Origin: an uncultured Prevotella sp.
GTDB taxonomy: Bacteria > Bacteroidota > Bacteroidia > Bacteroidales > Bacteroidaceae
DNA: 64,000 nucleotides
NCBI GenBank assembly: GCA_944320235.1
Contig: CALUGQ010000007.1
Coordinates: 55,335-119,334 of the forward strand
Direction: 5' to 3'
A model generated the notes under the pieces. The model was not told the DNA's origin and did not search any database. It saw only the letters and a program-made list of their open reading frames with translations. Every line of letters begins with the position of its first letter. Positions within the stretch are counted from its first letter, which is position 1. Both the position numbers and the translations under genes were made by a program. Positions 17,950-26,258 of this stretch are shown one piece after another.

Positions 17950-18046
17950 CCTTTCTTGCCGGCAGGCATCCCGCGCCGGCAAGCGCCCTGCCAATGTGGC
18001 ACCCCGACACCAGTGCTCCCCGCCGGGCGCAAGGCCGGGCTGCCGG

Positions 18047-18134
18047 GCAGGCTGTTCCGGGCGATGAAACGGCCCGTTTGGGGCTGCAGGACGGCCTGTC
18101 CTGCAACCCCAAACGGGCCGTCCTGCAATGCGTT
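18047..18134 (+). repeat. 22-bp-period intergenic array B (4 units), forming a long hairpin
   Basis: Cores lie at 18047, 18069, 18091 and 18113, all 22 bases apart. Because two units are mirror-related, 18069-18092 and 18098-18121 form 24-bp arms with one mismatch around a 5-base loop. A tail GCCAGGCAGTTGG follows at about 18139. The remaining part of the 460-base gap (17950-18046, 18155-18225) holds nothing I recognise. Confidence 0.85.
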
Positions 18135-18225
18135 GGCAGCCAGGCAGTTGGCCGTGGCGGGCGCCGCCGCCTCCCGTGCGGCGGCGGCAAGTATGCCGCC
18201 TGCGGCAAATAAGTTCGGCGTGTTC

Positions 18226-18256
18226 TTTGCCGTTTACGATAATTTTATTATTTTTG
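18226..18256 (+). promoter_or_regulatory. Promoter of the acyl-CoA synthetase gene (TTTG-N19-TATTTTTG)
   Basis: TTTG at 18226-18229 and TATTTTTG at 18249-18256, 19 bases apart, 64 bases before the start codon. Confidence 0.75.
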
Positions 18257-18320
18257 CATATCCCAAGCGGCAAGGTTCACTGCCCTTGAGGCCCAGCAAG
18301 GCTAACAAAACGATACGATT

Positions 18321-20132
18321 ATGCAGACAAACAGTCACTTGTCGGTGCTTGTGCACGACCAGGCCAAGAAGTACGGCGACCGCGAAGCCCTGATATACAG
18401 GCACTTCGGCAGCAAGAAGTGGGTGTCGAGCTCGTGGCGCGAGTGCTCGCTCACGGTCAGCAAGGTGTCGGCCGCGCTGCTCCAGCTCGGCGTGGGCGTG
18501 CAGGAGAACATAGGCGTGTTCGCCCAGAACTGCGTGCAGTACATCTACACCGACTTCGGCGCCTGGGGCATAAGGGCCGTTACCATACCCTTCTATGCCA
18601 CGAGCAGCGAGCAGCAGATACAGTTCATGATCAACGACGCCCGCGTGCGCCTGCTCTTCGTGGGCGAGCAAGAGCAGTACGACAAGGCCCACCGCGTGTT
18701 CGCCCTCTGCCCCACGCTGGAGCGCATCGTCATCTTCGACCGCTCGGTGCGCATAAGCACCCACGACCCCTACGCGCTCTATTTCGACGACTTCGTGCGG
18801 CTGGGCGAGGACAACCCCCACGCCGAGGAGCTGCAGGGCCTCTACGCCGCAGCGTCGTATGACGACATGGCCAACATACTCTACACCAGCGGCACCACCG
18901 GCGACAGCAAGGGCGTGATGCTCACCCACGGGCAGTACCACGCCGCCCTCGAGGCCAACGGCCGCTGCGTCAACGTGGGCGAGGACGACCGCGTGATGAA
19001 CTTCCTGCCCTATGCCCACATCTTCGAGAAAGGGTGGACGCTGCTCAGCCTCTCCGTGGGAGCCAGGCTCATAGTGAACACCTACCCGCTCGAGGTGCAG
19101 GACTCCATGCGCGAGACCCACCCCACGTGCATGAGCGCCGTGCCGCGCTTCTGGGAGAAAGTGTACGCCGGCGTGCAGGAGCAGATAGACCGGGCCAACC
19201 CCGTGAAGCGCAAGCTGTTCCGCAATGCGCTGGCCATAGGCCGCCGCTACAACATCGACTACCTGAGCCGCGGGCTGAGGCCGCCGCTGCAGCTCAAGCT
19301 CGAGTACGAGATGATGAACCGCACGGTGTTCAGCCTCGTGCGCCACGAGCTGGGCCTGGAGCACGCCAACATCTTCCCCACGGCCGGGGCCACCGTCTCG
19401 GCCCATGTCGAGGAGTTCGTGCATTCCATCGGGCTCAACATGATAGTGGGCTACGGCCTCACGGAGAGCCTGGCCACCGTGTCGTGCGACCGCCTGGGCG
19501 AGCCCTACACCGTTGGCAGCGTGGGCAGGCCCATCGACGGGCTTGAAGTCAGGATAAGCGACGAGGGCGAGATACTGCTCAAGGGCCCCACCATCACGCG
19601 CGGGTACTACAACCGCCCCGAGCTCACGCGCGACGCCTTCACGGCCGACGGCTTCTTCCGCACCGGCGACGCCGGCTACATGAAGGGCGGCGAGCTGTTC
19701 CTCACCGAGCGCATAAAAGACCTCTTCAAGACCTCCAACGGCAAGTACATAGCCCCGCAGGCCATAGAGTCGCGCCTGCTCGTCGACAAGTTCATCGACC
19801 AGATAGCCATCATTGCCGACCAGCGCAAGTTCGTCTCCGCCCTCATCATACCCGAGTACCGCCTCGTCGAGGAGTTCGCCCGCGCCAACGGCATACCCTT
19901 CGAGAGCCGCGAGGACCTCTGCGCCAACGCCAAGGTGCAGCAGATGATGATGGACCGCATCACCACGCTGCAGCAGCAGCTGGCCCACTACGAGCAGGTG
20001 AAGCGCATAACGCTCCTGCCCCACCACTTCAGCATGGAGCGCGGCGAGCTCACCAACACGCTGAAGCTCAAGCGGCGCGTCATCAACGAGAACTACAAGG
20101 CCGAGATCGACCGTATGTACGAAGAAAGTTAG
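18321..20132 (+). CDS. AMP-dependent long-chain acyl-CoA synthetase
   Basis: A 603-residue member of the adenylate-forming family. The P-loop-like motif YTSGTTGDSKGVMLTH starts at about residue 190. YGLTES (adenine binding), then FRTGDAGY and ERIKDLFKTSNGKYIAP (hinge and the catalytic Lys region) follow in the normal order. It activates a fatty acid with ATP to an acyl-adenylate and then an acyl-CoA. Length and order fit the long-chain (FadD/FACL) group of Bacteroidota. It is monocistronic with its own promoter, and AT-rich repeats separate it from prfB. The chain length of the substrate cannot be told. Confidence 0.92.
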   Translation: MQTNSHLSVLVHDQAKKYGDREALIYRHFGSKKWVSSSWRECSLTVSKVSAALLQLGVGVQENIGVFAQNCVQYIYTDFGAWGIRAVTIPFYATSSEQQIQFMINDARVRLLFVGEQEQYDKAHRVFALCPTLERIVIFDRSVRISTHDPYALYFDDFVRLGEDNPHAEELQGLYAAASYDDMANILYTSGTTGDSKGVMLTHGQYHAALEANGRCVNVGEDDRVMNFLPYAHIFEKGWTLLSLSVGARLIVNTYPLEVQDSMRETHPTCMSAVPRFWEKVYAGVQEQIDRANPVKRKLFRNALAIGRRYNIDYLSRGLRPPLQLKLEYEMMNRTVFSLVRHELGLEHANIFPTAGATVSAHVEEFVHSIGLNMIVGYGLTESLATVSCDRLGEPYTVGSVGRPIDGLEVRISDEGEILLKGPTITRGYYNRPELTRDAFTADGFFRTGDAGYMKGGELFLTERIKDLFKTSNGKYIAPQAIESRLLVDKFIDQIAIIADQRKFVSALIIPEYRLVEEFARANGIPFESREDLCANAKVQQMMMDRITTLQQQLAHYEQVKRITLLPHHFSMERGELTNTLKLKRRVINENYKAEIDRMYEES

Positions 20133-20135
20133 GAG

Positions 20136-20383
20136 TTGAGAATTACGAATTACGAGTTACGAATTGCGAATTGTCGCCTGCGGCGATTGATAGTTGGACA
20201 ATTCAAAATTGGACAATTCCAAATCGCTTTAGCGACAACTCAAAACTCAAAATTCCAAACTCAAAATTCAAAAGTCGCTTTGTCGCCTGCGGCGGTTGAG
20301 AGTTCTTCAATTCAAAATTGGACAATTCCAAATCGCTTTAGCGACAACTCAACACTCCAAACTCAAAATTCAAAATTAAAGAT
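20136..20383. repeat. AT-rich tandem repeat with small hairpins between the acyl-CoA synthetase gene and prfB
   Basis: Two nearly identical copies (about 20174-20282 and 20283-20383) follow each other. Each begins TCGCCTGCGGCG, contains CAATTCAAAATTGGACAATT, a short palindrome AATCGCTTTAGCGA and a run of ACTCAAAACTC-type words. The second copy ends directly at the prfB start codon. An open frame spanning the repeat (20136-20387) translates only repeat sequence. Related AT-rich sequence occurs at 41705, 42170 and 50665. Confidence 0.85.
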
Positions 20384-21505
20384 ATGATTACCGCAGAACA
20401 ACTGAAAGACATCATGGAGCGCGCCGATGCGCTCAACCGATACCTCGACATCGACAAGAAGCAGATGGAGTACGAGGAAGAAGACCTGCGCACGCAGGCC
20501 CCCGACTTCTGGGACGACCCGAAGCGGGCCGAGGAGCAGATGAAGAAGGTAAAGGCCCTGAAGAGCTGGATCGACGGCTACAGGGAAGTGCGCACCTGCG
20601 CCGACGAGCTTCAGCTGGCGTTCGACTTCCACAAGGAAGACATGGTGACCGAAGAGGAGGTCGATGCCGACTACGCCCGCGCCATCAAGGCCATCGAGGC
20701 CCTGGAGCTGAAGAACATGCTCCGCCAGAAAGAGGATCCCATGGACTGCGTGCTGAAGATAAACAGCGGCGCTGGTGGCACCGAGAGCCAGGATTGGGCC
20801 CAGATGCTCATGCGTATGTACATGCGCTGGGCCGAGGCCCACGGCTACAAGGTCACCATAAGCAACCTGCAGGAAGGCGACGAGGCAGGCATCAAGAGCG
20901 TCACCATGGAGATAGAGGGCGGCGAGTATGCCTACGGCTACCTCAAGAGCGAGAACGGCGTGCACCGGCTCGTGCGCGTCTCGCCGTTCAACGCCCAGGG
21001 CAAGCGCATGACGAGCTTCGCCAGCGTGTTCGTCTCGCCGCTCGTCGACGACACCATCGAGGTCTACGTCGACCCGGCCCGCGTAAGCTGGGATCTCTTC
21101 CGCAGCGGTGGCGCCGGCGGGCAGAACGTCAACAAGGTGGAGACCGGCGTGCGCCTGCGCTACCAGTACGTCGACCCCGACACGGGCGAGGAGGAAGAGA
21201 TTCTCATAGAGAACACCGAGAGCCGCAAGCAGCTCGAAAACCGCAACAACGCCATGCGCCTGCTGAAGTCGCAGCTCTACGACCGCGCCATGAAGAAGCG
21301 CCTCGAGGCCCAGGCCAAGATAGAGGCTGGCAAGAAGAAGATAGAGTGGGGCAGCCAGATACGCAGCTACGTGTTCGACGACCGCCGCGTGAAAGACCAC
21401 CGCACCAACTACCAGACATCCGACGTGGACGGCGTTATGGACGGCAAGATCGACGGATTCATCAAGGCTTACCTCATGGAGTTCCCCGTCAACGACGAGG
21501 CGTGA
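20384..21505 (+). CDS. prfB: Peptide chain release factor 2, without the programmed frameshift
   Basis: A 373-residue protein that ends translation at UGA and UAA. The stop-codon reading motif SPF is at residues 200-202, and the peptidyl-hydrolase GGQ motif at 245-247 (GGAGGQNVNK). In many bacteria an in-frame UGA near codon 25 makes synthesis depend on a +1 frameshift. Here the matching segment (ALNRYLDIDK) is read through without a stop. The start codon abuts an AT-rich repeat, and no promoter is clear within it. A 50-residue membrane protein and a CYTH protein follow on the same strand, so the three may be one operon. Confidence 0.96.
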   Translation: MITAEQLKDIMERADALNRYLDIDKKQMEYEEEDLRTQAPDFWDDPKRAEEQMKKVKALKSWIDGYREVRTCADELQLAFDFHKEDMVTEEEVDADYARAIKAIEALELKNMLRQKEDPMDCVLKINSGAGGTESQDWAQMLMRMYMRWAEAHGYKVTISNLQEGDEAGIKSVTMEIEGGEYAYGYLKSENGVHRLVRVSPFNAQGKRMTSFASVFVSPLVDDTIEVYVDPARVSWDLFRSGGAGGQNVNKVETGVRLRYQYVDPDTGEEEEILIENTESRKQLENRNNAMRLLKSQLYDRAMKKRLEAQAKIEAGKKKIEWGSQIRSYVFDDRRVKDHRTNYQTSDVDGVMDGKIDGFIKAYLMEFPVNDEA

Positions 21506-21553
21506 GGCGGCCACGCGGCAGACATTAATCCAATCAACTTAAAACATAAGACT

Positions 21554-21706
21554 ATGAGCGACAAAGGAAAGGCCCGCCGTGCGGCCTATGAGGCACAGCA
21601 GGAGAAGAAAGCGAGGAGAGTGGTCAACGGTATATTCATCGTGCTGGTGCTGCTGGCCGTGGTCTACCTCGTGTATACATATCTGTTGATGGGGGGCACG
21701 TGGTGA
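21554..21706 (+). CDS. Small single-span membrane protein (50 residues), unknown function
   Basis: ATG at 21554 opens a 50-codon frame: a basic, Ala-rich cytosolic start (MSDKGKARRAAYEAQQEKKA), then a hydrophobic span (about residues 27-46, FIVLVLLAVVYLVYTYLL) and a short end. The TGA stop overlaps the GTG start of the CYTH gene (GTGA), a typical translational coupling. It begins 48 bases after prfB. I do not know a function; similar tiny proteins appear in related genomes in my memory. Its composition and coupling to its neighbours make it likely to be real. Confidence 0.75.
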   Translation: MSDKGKARRAAYEAQQEKKARRVVNGIFIVLVLLAVVYLVYTYLLMGGTW

Positions 21707-22221
21707 GCGGCAGCCTTGAGATAGAGCGCAAGTTCCTCGTCGTGGGCGACAGCTACAAGCGCATGGCCTCGTCGTCGAGCCGCATAATGCAGGGCTACAT
21801 CTGCAGCGAGCGGGGGCGCACCGTGCGTGTGCGCCTCCGCGGCGGCCGCGGTTTCCTCACGATAAAAGGCCCTTCGGCCGACGGCGGGCTCAGCCGCTAC
21901 GAGTTCGAGAAGGAGATAACGCCCGCCGAGGCGGGGCAGCTGTTCGCCCTGTGCGAGCCCGGCGCCATCGACAAGACCCGCTGGCTGGTGCCGTGCGGCG
22001 CCCATACGTTCGAGGTCGACGAGTTCCACGGCTGCAACGAGGGCCTGGTGGTGGCCGAGGTTGAGCTGTCCTCGGCCTCGGAGCAGTTCGAGAAGCCCGC
22101 CTTTGTGGGCCGCGAGGTCACCGGCGACCGCCGCTTCTACAATTCCAGCCTCACCAAGCGGCCTTTCACTGCCTGGGGCGCCGCCGAGCGAGCAGAAGCG
22201 CAGTGCCCAGGGCGAGGCTGA
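21703..22221 (+). CDS. CYTH domain protein (triphosphate-binding tunnel metalloenzyme family)
   Basis: 172 residues starting at GTG 21703, chosen because it overlaps the preceding TGA (GTGA); a GTG one codon earlier is possible. The signature ExExK is E6-I-E8-R-K10. Basic residues follow in VRVRLRGGRG and FLTIKG, then YEFEKEI and FEVDEF, as expected for strands of the eight-stranded tunnel. Family members hydrolyse inorganic triphosphate or nucleoside triphosphates; a few make cAMP. The C-terminal 20 residues (after SSLTKRPFTAW) look like read-through beyond the domain and overlap the VanZ gene on the other strand by 56 bases. Confidence 0.85.
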   Translation: MSGSLEIERKFLVVGDSYKRMASSSSRIMQGYICSERGRTVRVRLRGGRGFLTIKGPSADGGLSRYEFEKEITPAEAGQLFALCEPGAIDKTRWLVPCGAHTFEVDEFHGCNEGLVVAEVELSSASEQFEKPAFVGREVTGDRRFYNSSLTKRPFTAWGAAERAEAQCPGRG

Positions 22222-22561
22222 TGCCCGTGGCGTTGGCGCACAGGTCGAGCCAGTCGCCGCTGCGCCTCCCACCCGTGCAGTAAGCCTGCAGCAGCTCTAT
22301 GGCCCCGCTCATGAGCAGCGGGGCGAGCCATCCCGCAGCCACGGCCGCCCGCGTGACGGCCTTGCGCCTGCCCTTCAGCAGGTGCTCCGCCCAGAAAACG
22401 GCGCACGTTCCGCCGTACATCACCACGTGGGCCCACTTGTCGATGAACCTCACGTTGTCGAGTTCAGTGTGGGGCGGCGTGAAGAACGACAGGTACCATA
22501 TGGCAGCCACGCACACCGCCGTGAGCGGGTAATTCCTTAACAACCGGCAGATTTTCAGCAT
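22166..22561 (-). CDS. VanZ-family membrane protein
   Basis: 131 residues starting at ATG 22561 (MLKICRLLRNYPL). The frame is open further upstream but without family sequence, and a -7 box sits at 22582-22589. Four hydrophobic segments and the motifs DKWAHVVMYGG and the SGAIELLQAYCTGGRRSGDW segment are characteristic of VanZ-like proteins. The family is named after a teicoplanin-resistance accessory protein, but most members are uncharacterised and nothing here indicates resistance. It is convergent with the CYTH gene, whose last 56 bases overlap it, and divergent from the Na+ symporter. Confidence 0.85.
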   Translation of the reverse strand: MLKICRLLRNYPLTAVCVAAIWYLSFFTPPHTELDNVRFIDKWAHVVMYGGTCAVFWAEHLLKGRRKAVTRAAVAAGWLAPLLMSGAIELLQAYCTGGRRSGDWLDLCANATGISLALGTALLLARRRPRQ

Positions 22562-22581
22562 ATTTACTTCCTTTTGAGGCG

Positions 22582-22609
22582 CAAAATTACTGATTTTTTT
22601 ATAATTTTG
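22582..22609. promoter_or_regulatory. Divergent -7 boxes for the VanZ and symporter genes
   Basis: The minus strand carries TAATTTTG (22582-22589) pointing at the VanZ gene. The plus strand carries TAATTTTG (22602-22609) pointing at the symporter gene. The two are mirror images 12 bases apart. Neither has a well-spaced TTTG -33 box. Confidence 0.6.
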
Positions 22610-22637
22610 CGTCGTAATAACCCAAAAAGAACACATC

Positions 22638-24002
22638 ATGGCACAATTGGAAAGAGCTAAGTTTGGCAGCAAGCTGGGCGTGATACTCGCCACCGCAGGC
22701 TCCGCCGTGGGCCTGGGCAACGTGTGGCGGTTCCCCTACCTGGCCGGCGAGAACGGCGGGGCAGCCTTCATGCTGGCCTACATAGGGTGCGTGCTGCTCC
22801 TGGGGATGCCCTGCATGGTGGCCGAGTTCATTGTAGGCAGGCGTGCCCAGGCCAACGCCGCGCGTGCCTTCCGCACCCTTGGCGGGCGCACGCCCATGGC
22901 CCTGGTGGGCTACATGGGCGTCATCACGGCCATGCTCATCATCGGTTACTACGCCGTGGTGTCGGGTTGGTGCCTTGAGTATGTGTTCGCCTCTGCCGCG
23001 GGCCGCTTCTCTGATGTGACCCCCGGGCAGGCCGGGCGCTACTTTGCCGACTTCGAGACCCACCCGTTCAAGCCCGTGGTGTGGATGGCGCTGATATTCC
23101 TGGCCACCCACTGGGTCGTCGCCCACGGTGTGCGCGACGGCATAGAGCGCGCCTCCAAGCTGATGATGCCGGCCCTTTTCGTGCTCCTGCTGGTGGTGGT
23201 AGGGGCCTCTTGCCTGCTGCCCGGCGCGTGGGCGGGTGTTGAGTTCCTCTTCAAGCCCGACTTCGGCAAGCTCACCGGCGACGTGCTCCTGGCCGCCTTG
23301 GGCCAGGCTTTCTTCTCGCTCAGCATCGGCATGGGCTGCATGTGCACCTACGCCTCCTACTTCAGCCGGCAGACGCGGCTCGGCTCCTCGGCCATGCAGA
23401 TAGGCGTCATAGTGATACTCGTGGCCGTGCTGGCCGGCCTGATGATATTCCCCGCGGCCTTTTCGGTGGGCATAAAGCCCGACAGCGGCCCCTCGCTCAT
23501 ATTCATAACCCTGCCCAACGTGTTCAGCCGGGCCTTCAGCTTCGCCCCCGCGTTGGGTTACCTCGTGGCCATAATGTTCTACGTGCTGCTCACGCTGGCC
23601 GCGCTGACCTCGCTCATATCGCTCCATGAGGTGTGCACGGCCTTTCTCCACGAGGAGCTGCGCATAACACGCCGCCGCGCCGCCGCCGCCGTGACCGCGC
23701 TTGGCATCGTGGTGGGCGCGCTCTGCTCCCTGTCGCTGGGCGACCGCCGCTGGCTCAGCGTGTTTGGCCGCCCGCTGTTCGAGCAGTGCGACTTCGTCAC
23801 CGGCCAGGTGCTCATGCCCTTCGGCGGCTTCCTCATCTGCCTGCTTGTGGGCTGGTACCTGCCCCACAAGCTCGTGCGCGACGAGTTCACCAACTGGGGC
23901 ACGCTGCCGGGCCGCTTCCTGCGCCTGTTCGTGCTGTGCGTGAAGTACGTATGCCCCGTGTGCATAATCCTGATATTCCTCAACCAGCTCGGGCTGCTCT
24001 GA
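22638..24002 (+). CDS. Sodium-dependent transporter, neurotransmitter:sodium symporter family
   Basis: A 454-residue inner-membrane protein with about 11-12 hydrophobic spans. TM1 carries the family signature GSAVGLGNVWRFPYLAGENG (about residues 21-40), which in LeuT forms the unwound ion- and substrate-binding site. SLHEVCTAF and TLAALTSLISL match the later ion-binding region. Bacterial members import amino acids with Na+; the substrate here is unknown. The gene starts a set with an HhH protein (30 bases after) and a radical SAM enzyme; a functional link is not evident. Confidence 0.93.
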   Translation: MAQLERAKFGSKLGVILATAGSAVGLGNVWRFPYLAGENGGAAFMLAYIGCVLLLGMPCMVAEFIVGRRAQANAARAFRTLGGRTPMALVGYMGVITAMLIIGYYAVVSGWCLEYVFASAAGRFSDVTPGQAGRYFADFETHPFKPVVWMALIFLATHWVVAHGVRDGIERASKLMMPALFVLLLVVVGASCLLPGAWAGVEFLFKPDFGKLTGDVLLAALGQAFFSLSIGMGCMCTYASYFSRQTRLGSSAMQIGVIVILVAVLAGLMIFPAAFSVGIKPDSGPSLIFITLPNVFSRAFSFAPALGYLVAIMFYVLLTLAALTSLISLHEVCTAFLHEELRITRRRAAAAVTALGIVVGALCSLSLGDRRWLSVFGRPLFEQCDFVTGQVLMPFGGFLICLLVGWYLPHKLVRDEFTNWGTLPGRFLRLFVLCVKYVCPVCIILIFLNQLGLL

Positions 24003-24032
24003 CGCTCCCCGGGCTGCCATGACCCCGCCCCA

Positions 24033-24935
24033 ATGAAACAAGGCCGCGACTCTTTCTACCAGCGCAGCGACCGCCGTGCGGCCATGGCCCTGCTCGCCGT
24101 GGCTGCCGGCGCGGCTGCGCTCATGGCGTGGCTCGGCGGGCAGGGGCGCGACGCCGGTGGCGGGCCGGTGGCCACCGTGGCCGACACCGCGCGCCGCGCC
24201 CCTGCGCCTGCCCCGCGCCGCAGCGGGGCAGCGCGCCAGTGGGTAGGCCCCGTGGAGGAGCGCCGCCGCGAGCTGTTTGCCTTCGACCCCAACACCGCCG
24301 ACAGCACCGCCCTGCTGCGCCTGGGTCTCTCGGTGTGGCAGGTACGCAATATATATAAGTATCGCGCGCGTGGCGGCGTTTACCGCAGTCCCGACGACTT
24401 TGCCCGCCTCTACGGGCTTACGGCGGGCGACTTCCGCCGCCTGAGGCCCTACATACGCATATCGCCCGACTTCCTCCCCGCCGCCGCGCTGCCCGCCGCA
24501 GGGCAGCCACGCCCCGACTCGCTGCGCCGCCCGGCCAAGCTGCGCCCCGGCGAGAGCCTGGAGCTCAACGCCGCCGACTCCGCCGCGCTCACCCGCGTGC
24601 CGGGCATCGGCCCTTACTTCGCCCGCGCCATAATACGCTACGGGGCGAGGCTGGGCGGCTATGTAAGCCCCGCGCAGCTCGCCGAGATAGAGGGTTTCCC
24701 AGCCGAAGCCGTGGCCTACTTCACCGTTACCGACCCCCGCCCGCGGCGGCTCAACCTCAACACCATGACGCTGAGCCGCCTCAGGCGCCACCCCTACATC
24801 AGTTTCCACCAGGCCAAGGCCATAGTCGACTACCGCCGCCAGCACGGGCGGCTGGCCAGCCTGGCCGACCTCAGGCTGAGCCGCGACTTCACGCCCGAGG
24901 CCATAAGCCGCCTCACGCCCTACGTAGAGTTCTGA
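24033..24935 (+). CDS. Membrane-anchored helix-hairpin-helix protein (ComEA-like)
   Basis: 300 residues: one N-terminal transmembrane anchor (about 18-36), a Pro/Ala/Arg-rich linker, then three repeats of the helix-hairpin-helix type. The clearest is LNAADSAALTRVPGIGPYFA (about 185-205); degenerate copies are FDPNTADSTALLRLGL before it and LNLNTMTLSRLRRHPYIS after it. HhH domains bind DNA without sequence preference; ComEA uses one to take up DNA through the envelope. The triple arrangement is usual for Bacteroidota proteins of this class. A role in DNA uptake is inference only. It ends 2 bases before the radical SAM gene. Confidence 0.82.
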   Translation: MKQGRDSFYQRSDRRAAMALLAVAAGAAALMAWLGGQGRDAGGGPVATVADTARRAPAPAPRRSGAARQWVGPVEERRRELFAFDPNTADSTALLRLGLSVWQVRNIYKYRARGGVYRSPDDFARLYGLTAGDFRRLRPYIRISPDFLPAAALPAAGQPRPDSLRRPAKLRPGESLELNAADSAALTRVPGIGPYFARAIIRYGARLGGYVSPAQLAEIEGFPAEAVAYFTVTDPRPRRLNLNTMTLSRLRRHPYISFHQAKAIVDYRRQHGRLASLADLRLSRDFTPEAISRLTPYVEF

Positions 24936-24937
24936 CC

Positions 24938-26137
24938 ATGAGCGCCATTTCGCCTTTCCTCCGCCCGTTCTACGCCATGCTGAAGCCCGCCGGCGCGGCC
25001 TGCAACCTCAGCTGCCGCTACTGCTACTACACCGAGAAGGCCGCCCTCTACCCCGGCGCGCCACGCGTGATGGGCTACGGGCTGCTCGACGACTTCACCC
25101 GCCAGTACATAGAGGCGCAGCCCGGGCGGCAGGTGCTCTTCACCTGGCACGGGGGCGAGCCGCTGCTGCGCCCCATGTCGTTCTACCGCCGCGCGTTGGA
25201 GCTGCAACGCCGCTACGCACGGGGGCGCCACGTGGACAACTGCCTGCAGACCAACGGCACGCTGCTCACCGACGAGTGGTGCAGCTTCTTCCGCGACGAG
25301 GGCTTCCTCATAGGCATAAGCATCGACGGCCCGCGCCGCCTGCACGACCCGCTGCGCCAGGGGTCGTTCGACCGCGTGATGCGCGGCATCGCCCTGCTCG
25401 AGAAGCACGGCGTGGAGTGGAACGCCATGGCCACCGTCAACAGCCTCAACGCGCCCCACCCGGCGGAGTTCTACCGCTTCTTCAAGTCGATAGGCTGCCG
25501 TTACCTGCAGTTCACGCCCGTCGTGGAGCGCAGGGCCACAGGCGGCGGCCTGTCGCCCGCGGGCGCCGAGCCGGGCGGGCAGCTCACGCCCGAGTCGGTG
25601 ACGCCGGCCGCGTGGGGGGCGTTTGCCTGCGGCGTGTTCGATGAGTGGGTCAGGGCCGACGTGGGCAGCGTGTACGTGCAGCTCTTCGACGACACGCTCG
25701 CCGGCTGGGCCGGCGTGCCGCCCGGCGTGTGCTCGCTGGCCCCCGTGTGCGGCCAGGCGCCCGCCCTCGAGGCCAACGGCGACCTGTACAGCTGCGACCA
25801 CTTCGTGTTCCCGCCTTACAGGCTGGGCAACATACGGGGCGAGAGCCTGGCGGCCATGATGAACGGCGCGCGCCAGCAAGCCTTCGGGCTGGCCAAGCAG
25901 GCAGGGCTTACCCGCCAGTGCCGCGAGTGCCGCTGGCTCTTTGCCTGCAACGGCGAGTGCCCGCGCAACCGCTTCGCCACCGACTGCCATGGCTCGCCAG
26001 GCCACAACTACCTCTGCGAGGGCTACCGCCGATACTTCGCCCACGTGGCCCCCTGCATGGACTTCATGCGCGCTGAGCTGGCCGCAGGGCGCGCCCCGGC
26101 GGGCGTGATGGACTGGCTGAGGGGGCAGGGCGGCTGA
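24938..26137 (+). CDS. Radical SAM/SPASM enzyme, anaerobic sulfatase-maturase type
   Basis: 399 residues. The radical SAM cluster ligands are C22, C26 and C29 (CNLSCRYCYY). FTWHGGEPLLR and ISIDGP follow as in the family. The C-terminal SPASM domain holds the auxiliary-cluster cysteines (CSLAPVCGQ, LYSCDHF, then CRECRWLFACNGECPRNR). anSMEs oxidise an active-site Cys or Ser of sulfatases to formylglycine using two [4Fe-4S] clusters. No sulfatase with the CxPxR motif lies in this window, so the client is elsewhere or the enzyme modifies another peptide. It is the last gene of the symporter-HhH set; 22-bp array C follows it. Confidence 0.9.
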   Translation: MSAISPFLRPFYAMLKPAGAACNLSCRYCYYTEKAALYPGAPRVMGYGLLDDFTRQYIEAQPGRQVLFTWHGGEPLLRPMSFYRRALELQRRYARGRHVDNCLQTNGTLLTDEWCSFFRDEGFLIGISIDGPRRLHDPLRQGSFDRVMRGIALLEKHGVEWNAMATVNSLNAPHPAEFYRFFKSIGCRYLQFTPVVERRATGGGLSPAGAEPGGQLTPESVTPAAWGAFACGVFDEWVRADVGSVYVQLFDDTLAGWAGVPPGVCSLAPVCGQAPALEANGDLYSCDHFVFPPYRLGNIRGESLAAMMNGARQQAFGLAKQAGLTRQCRECRWLFACNGECPRNRFATDCHGSPGHNYLCEGYRRYFAHVAPCMDFMRAELAAGRAPAGVMDWLRGQGG

Positions 26138-26148
26138 CGCCAGGTGGC

Positions 26149-26258
26149 GGCAGTGGCCGTTTTGCGTGGCAAAACGGCCTGTTCCGCCCGCCAAAACGGC
26201 CTGTTCCGCCCGCCAAAACGGCCTGTTCCGCCCGCCAAAACAGGCCGCAACCGCAAGC
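26149..26258 (+). repeat. 22-bp-period intergenic array C (5 units, three identical)
   Basis: Three identical 22-bp units (AAAACGGCCTGTTCCGCCCG then CC) start at 26171, 26193 and 26215. A diverged unit precedes (26149) and another follows (26237). The tail GCCAGGCTGTTGCGC is at about 26267-26281. The remaining part of the 426-base gap (26282-26563) is AT-rich and contains TAACTACTTTTGC near 26455, a possible -7 region for the next gene. Confidence 0.92.

Noticed and set aside
20136-20387. 83-residue frame in the AT-rich repeat
   Set aside because: It translates only repeated sequence and ends at the prfB start.
22599-24845. 748-residue minus-strand reading frame
   Set aside because: It lies opposite the symporter and HhH genes, which have clear family motifs. 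Long antisense frames are expected in GC-rich DNA, and its translation is rich in G, A, R, H and V without domains. The same applies to the minus-strand frames at 18234-20027, 9574-10710, 14144-15505 and 58121-60670.
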